From assembly GCF_001425205.1 (NCBI RefSeq), contig NZ_LMDW01000017.1, forward strand, positions 166,244 through 230,243: a DNA stretch of 64,000 nt. Reading direction: 5' to 3'. This document shows, piece after piece, positions 52,292 to 60,800 of the stretch (position 1 is the first letter of the stretch; each line of letters starts with the position of its first letter). The translations under genes were made by a program, and so were the position numbers. The notes beneath the pieces were generated by a model. That model ran no database searches. It saw nothing but the letters and a program-made list of their open reading frames with translations, and was not told where the DNA came from. This DNA comes from Variovorax sp. Root411. Its GTDB lineage: Bacteria; Pseudomonadota; Gammaproteobacteria; Burkholderiales; Burkholderiaceae_C.

Positions 52292-52948
52292 TCAAGCCGC
52301 GAGCAGCCGCAGGCGGCTCGCGTTGGAATGGGCCAGGCTCTTCGGCTGGTCCCAGGTTCCGTTGGCATTCAATGTGGTGGTCAGTGCGTAGACGCCGGCT
52401 GGATACGGCAACTCGAGCGGGTTGTTGATCGCGCTGACGTCGATCACATCGCCTTCCTCGTAGTCGCCATAGGCGATGAAGTAGCGGGGGCGCGGCGAAA
52501 AGGCCAGGTTCTGGTTGGGGCGTGCCTGCGCCGCGTACACCGTGCTGCCTCCCATGGTCACGCCCACGGCAGCCGCGGACCTGCTCGGGACGCTGGCCGA
52601 CTCGGCGAGGTAGAACCGCGACTGATCGGGTCCCGGGATCGGGTTGACGAACCGGTAGGCACGGTCGTAGTCGAGCGTGATCTTGTTGTTCAGGCCGGTC
52701 GCGTCGTAGGTTTCCGTGGCGGTGAACTGGGTGCCGGGCTGCAGTGCACCAGTTTCGGCCCAGGAGAAGCCGGTGTCGACGCTCCACTGGAACTTGACGC
52801 GCGAACTCGGGCCGGGGTTCGAGAACTCGGCGAACCAGGCCAGAGACAGCGCGTTCGGCGCCCATTGCGTCGGGTCGTTCTGGAACACCATGAAATAAGC
52901 CGAATGACTCGCATGGTTGTTGACCGTGACTGAATAGATCATCCCCAT
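52292..52948 (-). CDS. RhiA-like hypothetical protein in the TOMM cluster
   Basis: The 218-residue protein looks like an all-beta fold: alternating polar and hydrophobic residues with YSVTVNNHASHSAYFMVFQ at the start, LSLAWFAEFSNPGP and VKFQWSVDTGFSWAETG in the middle. The pattern recalls RhiA proteins of rhizobia, whose function is unknown, but the resemblance is from memory and weak. No signal peptide is present. It follows the FHA gene by 104 bases on the same strand. It might package, bind or protect against the cluster's product; nothing in the sequence shows which. Confidence 0.6.
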   Translation of the reverse strand: MGMIYSVTVNNHASHSAYFMVFQNDPTQWAPNALSLAWFAEFSNPGPSSRVKFQWSVDTGFSWAETGALQPGTQFTATETYDATGLNNKITLDYDRAYRFVNPIPGPDQSRFYLAESASVPSRSAAAVGVTMGGSTVYAAQARPNQNLAFSPRPRYFIAYGDYEEGDVIDVSAINNPLELPYPAGVYALTTTLNANGTWDQPKSLAHSNASRLRLLAA

Positions 52949-53052
52949 GGCAACTCTCTTCCGGAAGTGATGGATCAGGCGGTTGGTGCCGCAACGGCAC
53001 CGAACTGGACCTCACTCTAGGGATCGCCGGGGAAGAATGAAATTACAGGCGA

Positions 53053-53991
53053 TTACACGCGCTGTGCGCCGCCCTGGATCTCGAAGGGATAGTTGCCAAG
53101 GCGCACGTTTCCGCGACGCCGCTCGACCAGCGGCGGCTCGGCCAGCCGGGGCGGCAACGCATTGAGGATCTGGTGCTTCGCCCGAAAGATCTGGATGTTC
53201 ACGTACGAGGGCTCCACGCCCAGCATGCGCGAGAGTTCGTCCAGCCCGATCCAGCCCTGGCTCTGCGGCGCAACGCCTCTTTGCGCGTCCTGCTGTCGCA
53301 CGCGGGCGAGCGTGACGAGGGTGTAGTGATGGATGCGCTCGCCGAGCGACACCGATTTGCCGTCCGCCACCAGGCTCAGGCTCGTGTGCTCCTCGTTCTG
53401 GCTGACGTTGAAGTGCAGCGAAACCTCCGCCGAGGCCGGCGCCGAGGCTGCGATCGGATTCTCGGAAGTGGACGCCAGGTCGTCGCCCAGCACGAACTCC
53501 CACGTGCTGCCCGAGGTGCGGACCACGGCGCCATCGCTCAGGTACTCGATGCCGCCGATGTGCTCGAGCATCCATTTGCCTTCGTGGAAATACACGTTCA
53601 CTTCCGGCTGCTGCTCGTCCGGCAGCAGGTTTTCACGGAGGTTCAGCACCACGGCGGCGCCGCGCCCCTCGCTCGGAAAAAGGCAGGTGGCCGGCGGCGC
53701 GAGGTCGTCCGCGATCCAGACCGTTTCATCGCCCACGCCCATGCGGACTTCGGCGCCCGCAGGCAAGACGGTCCAGCGGCCGCCCGGCAAACGCTCGCCG
53801 TTCAACGTGGTGCCGTTGCGGCTCTGGTCGACGATCTCCCATGCGCGGCCGTTCCACCGGACAAGCGCGTGGACCTGCGACACGTCCGCCGCCTTGAGCA
53901 CCGTCTGGCACGCCGAGGCGCGGCGCCCGAAGGCATGCACGGGCCGCAGCATGGTGGCGCGCCCGTCGAGCTTGTTCCTGAAAATGGCCAT
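53053..53991 (-). CDS. FHA-domain protein of the TOMM cluster
   Basis: The 312-residue protein has an N-terminal forkhead-associated domain (about residues 12-95): FGRRASACQTVL, VSQVHALVRWNGRAWEIVDQSRNGT with the conserved Ser-x-x-His and Asn-Gly of the phosphothreonine pocket. A C-terminal basic part (about 200-305) resembles a winged-helix DNA-binding region, with IHHYTLVTLARVRQQDAQ and SRMLGVEPSYVNIQIFRAKHQ. The same operon encodes a Ser/Thr kinase, so this protein may bind its phosphorylated target or be one and act as a regulator. It lies 22 bases after the cyclodehydratase gene. Confidence 0.82.
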   Translation of the reverse strand: MAIFRNKLDGRATMLRPVHAFGRRASACQTVLKAADVSQVHALVRWNGRAWEIVDQSRNGTTLNGERLPGGRWTVLPAGAEVRMGVGDETVWIADDLAPPATCLFPSEGRGAAVVLNLRENLLPDEQQPEVNVYFHEGKWMLEHIGGIEYLSDGAVVRTSGSTWEFVLGDDLASTSENPIAASAPASAEVSLHFNVSQNEEHTSLSLVADGKSVSLGERIHHYTLVTLARVRQQDAQRGVAPQSQGWIGLDELSRMLGVEPSYVNIQIFRAKHQILNALPPRLAEPPLVERRRGNVRLGNYPFEIQGGAQRV

Positions 53992-54013
53992 CGGTACATT
54001 CTCTCTCGCGAGC

Positions 54014-56152
54014 TCAGACGTAGAGCGCCTGCGGGTTGAGGTCGCCCTCGCTCACCGAAGTGTCGCGCCATCCCATGGCGACGGGCACGCCGTACAGGCG
54101 CGGGTTGCCCAGCTCCGGCCAGATGTGGCACAGGCCAGGCACGACCACCTTCACCGTGCACAGCGGGATGTCGGGACGCGTGTGGTCGAGGACGATGGTC
54201 TCCAGGCCAAGGACAGCGGCAATGCCGACGCAGCGCTTGATTTCTTCGGCGATATCCGTCTGCGCGGCTGGCACCGGCACGGCGTCGCTCATCTTCGCCG
54301 GCATGAGAAAGCCGGCGTGCTGCATTGCGAAGGTCTTGCCGGCCACGATCAGCTGGCTCATTTCCGTGAGCGCACGTTCGCAGGCCAGCGCGCGGTCGGT
54401 GCTGCAGCCGAAGCCGATGGCCCATTCGCCCGTTTGCCCGTGCCGGCCGACGGCAACTGCCACGGGGATGCCGAAGTCATGGGTGATGTCGAGCACCCAG
54501 CGCTCCCACTCCGGGCCGCAGGTGCGCTCGATGCGCTGGCGGATTTCGGCGCCCAGGCCGCCGAGGTCGATGGCCGGCCTGCGGATTTCGCCATACCACC
54601 AGATGGCGGCGGCATCGCGCTCCACCAGTTCGAGAAAGCCCTGCAGGATGGCTTCCTCGCGTGTGTTCCCGGCGGCGCATCCGTTCGATGTCCAGTTGAC
54701 GTGGCACTGGCTCGGCACCGGCGCATTCGCGAAGCAGAAGGCCAGCGGGAGGTAGCAGCGGGCATCGGAAGTCAGCGACCAGGCGGGCGTCCACCATGCG
54801 GGCTGACCCGGCGCCGCGTATGAGTTCGCCACGGCGTGCGGTGGTTTTTCGATGTCGAACCGCGCGCGCTGCCGGTCGCTGAAGAGCGCCAGCGCCTGCG
54901 GTTGGACGCAGCGCGCGTCGAGGTCGGCCGCGAGCGCGACGACCGAGGCCTCGTCGCCCTGGTAGAAGGCGGCGTGGCGTTCGACCGCCTCGCACAAAGC
55001 GCTGGCGCGGGACTGCGCCATCGACATGCCTTTGCCGAGGCAGACCTGGGTCAGCGGGCCGGGTAGCGCATCGCCGCCGGCCGGTGCTGTCCTGAAGATC
55101 TCGCTGCGATAGACCGTCAGCGCATCATCGGATTCCGCATTGAGCGGCCGCACCTGCGCGATCACGCCGCACAGCGGACTGACGTGGCGCGCCAGCCGCT
55201 CCACCGTGGCCGAGGCAGGCACCGTGCGCCAACCGCCATCGCGCCGGGCGGTGGGCAGGCCCGGCGCCAGCGCGATGCGTTCGCGTTGCCGCTGCGCCAT
55301 GAGTCCCGACGTTCCGCACTGCGGGCACTGGGGGCGGCCGAAGACGAAATGCGGCTGCGATGAATCCAGCGTGCGCACCTGTGCGTCGGCGTGCGCGACG
55401 AGTTGTTTGGCGACGGAAAGCAGTCGATCGAGGCGCTCGCCGACAAGCCCCTCGCCGGCACGCACGGGCGGGCCGATGGCCATGCCGCCGTGCCGGTCCT
55501 GCCACCAGGCGCGCGCCGGCCGGTTCCCGAGCCAGCGGTGCGCGAGGCAATGCCAGCAGGGGCCGGCCGCCGCCGCGCTCGGCCTGAAGACCGGGCCGGC
55601 CATGGCCTGTTCGCCGGTTGGCTTGAGCAGCAGCCATGGACGCCCCGAAGCGCGCTGCTGCGCATCGATCACGCCGAGCCGCGGGTCCAGGTAGTCGTCG
55701 CAGAACACGAGGGTGAGGCCGGCGTCGCCCGCCTCGGCGATCCCCTGCCCCCAGCGCCGTGCCGCACTGTCGTTCACGGCCTGCGACAGCACGAGGAAAT
55801 CGACGTGATCGGAGAGGGCCGCGCGCACAGGTTCCACCGAAAAATCGGGCACGAGGTACGGCTCGCCGCAATCCAGCGCGGCCGGTTGCACGAGGCCCTG
55901 GCGCGCCAAAGCTTCGAGCGCATGCAGCATTTCCGCGAGCGGGGCGGCCGCGCCTTCGCTGCGGCAATGCGTCGCGAGGCTCACGCGCTCGCGCAGCACG
56001 CGCTCGAGGGCCATGACGCCGGGCGAGCCGAGCACGAGCAGTTCGTTTTCGCTCAGCAGCAGCAGGCGGTCTTGCAGCAAGACTGGCGGCAGGTGCTTCT
56101 CGTGCCAGCGGAAAACGTCGCCGAAGAAATCCGGTGCCACGGCGCTACGCAT
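54014..56152 (-). CDS. TOMM cyclodehydratase: E1-like leader-binding domain fused to YcaO
   Basis: The 712-residue protein fuses the C and D functions of azoline biosynthesis. The N-terminal half is ocin-ThiF/E1-like with a four-cysteine zinc site (Cys199/Cys202 in CWHC, Cys276/Cys279 in CPQC) and a leader-recognition region at the start. The second half is YcaO: ASALCEAVERH near residue 388 and EEAILQGFLELVERDAAAI near 505 supply the ATP and magnesium site. It would convert Cys, Ser or Thr of the precursor to thiazoline or oxazoline. It ends in ...NPQALYV without the PxPxP tail of many cyclodehydratases. Its start overlaps the methyltransferase gene by eight bases. Confidence 0.9.
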   Translation of the reverse strand: MRSAVAPDFFGDVFRWHEKHLPPVLLQDRLLLLSENELLVLGSPGVMALERVLRERVSLATHCRSEGAAAPLAEMLHALEALARQGLVQPAALDCGEPYLVPDFSVEPVRAALSDHVDFLVLSQAVNDSAARRWGQGIAEAGDAGLTLVFCDDYLDPRLGVIDAQQRASGRPWLLLKPTGEQAMAGPVFRPSAAAAGPCWHCLAHRWLGNRPARAWWQDRHGGMAIGPPVRAGEGLVGERLDRLLSVAKQLVAHADAQVRTLDSSQPHFVFGRPQCPQCGTSGLMAQRQRERIALAPGLPTARRDGGWRTVPASATVERLARHVSPLCGVIAQVRPLNAESDDALTVYRSEIFRTAPAGGDALPGPLTQVCLGKGMSMAQSRASALCEAVERHAAFYQGDEASVVALAADLDARCVQPQALALFSDRQRARFDIEKPPHAVANSYAAPGQPAWWTPAWSLTSDARCYLPLAFCFANAPVPSQCHVNWTSNGCAAGNTREEAILQGFLELVERDAAAIWWYGEIRRPAIDLGGLGAEIRQRIERTCGPEWERWVLDITHDFGIPVAVAVGRHGQTGEWAIGFGCSTDRALACERALTEMSQLIVAGKTFAMQHAGFLMPAKMSDAVPVPAAQTDIAEEIKRCVGIAAVLGLETIVLDHTRPDIPLCTVKVVVPGLCHIWPELGNPRLYGVPVAMGWRDTSVSEGDLNPQALYV

Positions 56153-57125
56153 CGTCTTGCTGGCCCAGTGCAAGGCGCACGACGGCATAGGGCCAGGCGC
56201 CCGTCGCGGCCTGGAACGCCGCCTCGAACAGCCGATGCTGTTCGGAGAATTGCGCATAGATGTGGTCTTCAGACAGCACCCGCATCGACCGATGCAGACG
56301 CGCGATCTGCCGGGCATCTTCGAAGCCCGACACCACCGGCAGCCGCATGCCTCCCACCGCCATCGGCTGGCGCGCGAGCACCGGATGCACATGGTCGAGC
56401 ACGACGATGCACGGCGTCGCGCCGTGCTCGAAGCGCCCGGCCAACCGGCGCAGCAGGGCCTCCAGCGGCGCCTGCGGAAGGTAGGGGCAGACGCCCTCCA
56501 GCATCGTGAGCACGGGCCGCTCGCCGGGCAGGCCGGCGGCGTCGAGCCACGCGTCGTCGAGGATCGAGCATGCGAGATCGGTCTCGCCTTCGCCGCACGC
56601 CATGTGCCGCGCCCGCAGGCTGATGGCCTCTGGCAGATCGATGTTCAGCCAGCGGGAGCCTGCCGCCACGGCGGCCCCGAGCCGGCCGCGCCGCGTGCAC
56701 AGCCCCGCGCCCAGCGTGATGCACAGGCCGTCCGGATGGGTTGCGAGGAACTCGGCCGCGAAACGGTCGAACAGTGCAGCCCGCAAAACCACGCTCCTGA
56801 CGAATGCCGCGTCCATCGCATAGGCCGAGAGGTCGAAGGGAAGCGAGGCCGCGATGCGCTGCGCCTCGGGATCGGAGAACGCCTGCGCATTGCCGCGCAG
56901 GCGGCTGGCCTCGGCGCGCGCGGCCAGCGTGAGCAGGAGCGTGGCCGTGGCGCCTTGCAGCGCGCCCGCGGCCAGCCCCCGGTTGACCGCGGACTCAGCA
57001 GGTGAAGGGATAGGGGTCGCCCGTGTTGTTGTACGAGGTGAGCGCGATCGCCCGCATGCCCTCTTCCACCGGCGCGTTCGGGTAGTTGAGGAGGAGGCCG
57101 TTCTTGATCGGCGAGCCGTCGGCAT
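56145..57125 (-). CDS. Class I SAM-dependent methyltransferase (LCM family) of the TOMM cluster
   Basis: The conserved part resembles leucine-carboxyl-type O-methyltransferases: TLLLTLAARAEASR near its start, the SAM loop CITLGAGLCTRRGRL, WLNIDLPEAISLR and LTMLEGVCPYLP. It probably methylates the TOMM product or precursor. The start is a problem: homology begins at about 56990, right behind the precursor stop, but no ATG, GTG or TTG lies there. The nearest in-frame starts are ATG 57125, which overlaps the precursor gene by 131 bases and adds an Arg-rich shadow sequence, and ATG 56816, which would remove the first conserved block. A non-standard start or frameshift is possible. Confidence 0.75.
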   Translation of the reverse strand: MPTARRSRTASSSTTRTRRWKRACGRSRSPRTTTRATPIPSPAESAVNRGLAAGALQGATATLLLTLAARAEASRLRGNAQAFSDPEAQRIAASLPFDLSAYAMDAAFVRSVVLRAALFDRFAAEFLATHPDGLCITLGAGLCTRRGRLGAAVAAGSRWLNIDLPEAISLRARHMACGEGETDLACSILDDAWLDAAGLPGERPVLTMLEGVCPYLPQAPLEALLRRLAGRFEHGATPCIVVLDHVHPVLARQPMAVGGMRLPVVSGFEDARQIARLHRSMRVLSEDHIYAQFSEQHRLFEAAFQAATGAWPYAVVRLALGQQDDA

Positions 57126-57786
57126 TCTCCAGGTTCCATTCGCCGCGCGCCGTGTCCCACGTGAAGGCCGAATTGGTCGTGAACAGGATGTTGAAATTGA
57201 ACGGATTGTTGTAGCCCAGCCATTGGCTCAGCACGGGCGCCTTGTCGGTGTCGGGGTCGCGCGTCAGGTCGAAAAGGAACTCCGGCGATTGCCATGCGAG
57301 CGCGATTGCGCGCAGCACCAGCCCGCCGAACGCCAGCAGCGAACCTTCGCCGCCGCCGGGGATGCCAAGGCCCGTGGGCAGCGCAGCCTTCAGGCCGATG
57401 GTGGACGCTTCGGGCGCCTCGAAGGCAACGGTGCCGCCCATGAAGTCCGGGAACACCTGGTAGTAGGCGGCCAGGGCCTCCGCGGCATGCGAGGAAGGCG
57501 CCTGCGGCAGCACGATGATGAAGGAATCGTCGGGGCCGACCCAGCCGGACGTGAGCATCGGCTTCCATTCGGCCCGCATGTCCGGATCCGGATTCTGGAA
57601 GAGCCTGATGTCGACTTGGGGCCACAGCGTCCGCAGGCCGAAGTCGCGGCGCAGCATGGGCTGGATGTCCTGCTGGTCGAGCAGTTCGCGGCGGTAGGCA
57701 TCGTCCTGCCACGATCGGGCGACCCCCCGAAGGTAGGCAAGGCGGAATTCGAGCAGCGGATCGGCACTTTGGCGTTGAGAGGTCAT
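56995..57786 (-). CDS. TOMM precursor, BMA_0021/BMA_0022-like
   Basis: The 263-residue protein matches my recollection of long TOMM precursors first seen in Burkholderia mallei. The N-terminal half (residues about 10-95) has a nitrile-hydratase-leader-like pattern: LAYLRGVARSWQDDAYRREL, LRRDFGL and a beta segment ending SFIIVLPQ. The C-terminal half is Gly/Pro/Asn/Thr-rich and finishes ...YNNTGDPYPFTC, with a terminal Cys and several Ser and Thr as possible modification sites. ATG 57786 is used; GTG 57792 is two codons longer. It directly follows the kinase/cyclase gene by 18 bases. Confidence 0.8.
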   Translation of the reverse strand: MTSQRQSADPLLEFRLAYLRGVARSWQDDAYRRELLDQQDIQPMLRRDFGLRTLWPQVDIRLFQNPDPDMRAEWKPMLTSGWVGPDDSFIIVLPQAPSSHAAEALAAYYQVFPDFMGGTVAFEAPEASTIGLKAALPTGLGIPGGGEGSLLAFGGLVLRAIALAWQSPEFLFDLTRDPDTDKAPVLSQWLGYNNPFNFNILFTTNSAFTWDTARGEWNLENADGSPIKNGLLLNYPNAPVEEGMRAIALTSYNNTGDPYPFTC

Positions 57787-57804
57787 GGTCACTTCATCCT
57801 TGGT

Positions 57805-60800
57805 TCAAGAAACAGATATCTGCAGGGGCATGCGTGCGGGCAACTCCGACCGCAGGCCGGCCAGTTCCATCAAGCGCGCGGCCACGTCGCGGCCTTCGGG
57901 TGCCAGTGCCTGCAACGCCGCCAGGGCCTCGTACTCGGTCCTGTGCTTGGCCCCCTCGCGCGCCACGTCGGCAGCCTGCGCGAAGCACGCGGCCACCGCC
58001 GCGCGCTCACCGCCAGCGGCCTGCAGGTAGCGGGCCTTCTGCAGATGGAGCTCGGACCTGTAGAGCCCTTCCTTGAGCTCGTCCGCCATGCGCAGGCACT
58101 CGTCGATGCGCTCGAGCGCTTCGCTCCAGCGCTGGTTGGCGGCCAGCGTGTCGGCGGCGAAGGCGCGGTAGTAGGTCTGGCAATAGCGGCAGCCCATGCC
58201 CCACAGCGCCTGCACCCAGGCGTCGGCTTGCGCGATGCTGTCGACGTCGCCGGTGGCCCAGCAGCGGATGATTTCCGCATATCCCTGGAACGCCGGCAGG
58301 CCATAGCGCGCGGTGATGCCGAGCAGTTCGCCCGTGCTGACCAGCGCCCGCGCCTTGTCGTTGCGGGCCTGGTGGCCCAGGCTCTGGTACAGCAGGGCCA
58401 TGCTCAGCGACGGAATGTGCGACATCTCGCGCGCCCACCGCACGGCGTTCGCGGCGTCGGTGCGCGCGGCCGCGTCGTGGCCCGCAAACCAGCGCACCAG
58501 CGCGCGTCCCGTGGTGGCCCATACGCGGGTGTCGAAGCCGAAGTCGGCGGCATGGTGCGCGTGCGCCTCGGGGCTGTAGCGCTCGATGGCGTCGCTCAAC
58601 GACTGCTCGCCGAGTTCGAACTGGCCGTCGGAATAGTGCGCGAGCCCAAGATAGGTCTGTGCCGCCACGAACACGCCCTGGTCCTGCTGCTGCACGGCAT
58701 GGTCGAGCAGCCGCTGGCTCAGCCGCTGCACCTCGGCGCGGTTGCTCGCGACGTGGTGGAAGGTGATCAGCGTCCACAGGTGCTGCACCTGCTTCTCGCG
58801 GGGCACGCTGTCGTCGAGCAGTTCCTGCGACAGGGCGATGCGGTCCACCACCTGCGCATGCGCCCAGCCGTACTTGTTCATCATCGCCTGCGTGACGTAG
58901 CTGTTCACGTCAAGCCGCGCCTCGCGCTGCGCGGCGCCATCCAGGTGCGCCATCCAGCCGTCGATGTGCTGGGCGTAGGAAATGGTTTCGTCGTTCAGCG
59001 AGCGGTGCTGTGTGATGCGCAGCTGCTGCACCGCCAGCGCAATGGCCTGCGCGTGCTCGCCCGCATCCGCCCAGTGCTGGGCCACGCTGCCCGGCTCGTC
59101 CGCCACGCGCTGCGGCTGGCTGTCCAGCAGCGTCTGCGCCACGTTGCGGTGCTGCTGCTGGCGCTGCGCGACGAGCATGCACTCGTAGGCGGTGTCGCGG
59201 ATCAGCGCGTGGCGGAAGATGAAGGCGCCCGGCGGCCCGGCCGGCGCCACGAGCCCCGCGTCGAGCAGCACGGCCATGTCCTTGTCCATGGCTTCGGGAG
59301 GCTTGCCCGAACAGGCGCACAGCAGCTCGGCATCGAACTGCCGCCCGATGGTGGCGGCCAGCTGCAGCAGGCCCTTGACGGGGCCCAGCCGGTCGAAGCG
59401 GCTGACCAGAGAGTCGCGCAGCGTGACCGGAATGGCCGCCGGCTGCGCGGTGTCCTTGAAGACCCACACGCCGTCCTTCTCCACCAGGTAGGCGTCCAGC
59501 AGCATGCGCGCCATTTCCTGGATGAACAGCGGCACGCCGTCGGTGCGCGCGACCACGTTGTCGATCACCTGCGGCGCGGCGACCCTCGGCGCCAGCGCCT
59601 GCCGGGCCAGTTCGGCCGCCTGCGCGTCTTCCAGACGCCGCACCTCGATGCACGCCGCCTGCAGTTCCGTCGGCTTCTCCCATTCGGGCCGCGCGGTCAG
59701 CACCAGCAGCACGCGCCGCTGCGGCAGCTGCGCGACCAGCTGCTCGAGAAACTCGATGCTCGTGGGGTCGGCCCAATGCACGTCCTCGAGCAAGAGCAGC
59801 AGCGGCGCCGTTTCGGCCATGTACAGCAGCCACTGCGCGATCGACTGCAGCAGCAGCGCCTTCTGCATCGGGGGAGACATCTGGCTGGGCGCGCTGTCGC
59901 CCAGCGGCAGGGAAAGCCATGCGCAGAAGATCGGCAGCACCACCTCGCCGTCGCAGCCGGCCGCATGCAGGGCCTCGCGAAGCCGCTCGCGCCGGTCGTC
60001 CGGCGTGGCGGCGTCGGGTGCGGCCTCGAGCCGCTGGCGCAGCAGCGCCAGGAACGGCGTCAGCGCGTTGTTCTGGCTTTCGGGCTGGCACTGCGCGCTG
60101 ACGGTCTGCCAGCCTTCCTGCGCCACCTGCTCGCGCAGCATGTCGGCGAGACACGACTTGCCGATGCCGGGCTCGCCGCGAACCCACACCGCGCCCCCGT
60201 GGCCCTGCCGGGCCTGGGCCCACGCTTCGCGCAGCTGCTGCAGTTCGGGCTCGCGGCCAATGCACGCGTCATGCAGTGCCTGTTCCGCCGACTCGTGCAG
60301 CATGGACGCCTGCCGCTTGCTGCTGAGGCAATAGGTCTGGATGCCGCCGGACTGCCCCGGCAGGGTCACGCTGCCGGCCTTGTCGAAGCGCGCATGGCGC
60401 CCCAGCAGCCGGTAACTGCTTTCGCTCGCCAGCAGCGTGCCGGTTTCGGCAACGCCCTCGAGCCGCACCGCGACGTTGACTGCATGGCCCGACGGGATTT
60501 CTCCGGCGGCCACTACCGCCATGCCGGTGTGCATGCCCATGCGGATGCCGAGATGCACGCCGTGCGCCTGCTCGATGGCGGCCGAGCGCTGGCGGCTCAA
60601 TGCAATCAGCTCCAGCGCCGTCATGCCGGCCTGCCGCGCGTCGGTGTCGCTGGCGTGCGGATAGCCGAACAGCACGATCATCCGGTCGCCCAGCGTGCCC
60701 GCCAGCCATCCGCCGCGCCGCGTGGCGGACTCGGCGAACAGCGAGAGTTCGTTGCGCTGCAGCAGCTCCAGTTTTTCGATGTCAGAGGGCAAGGCATCGT

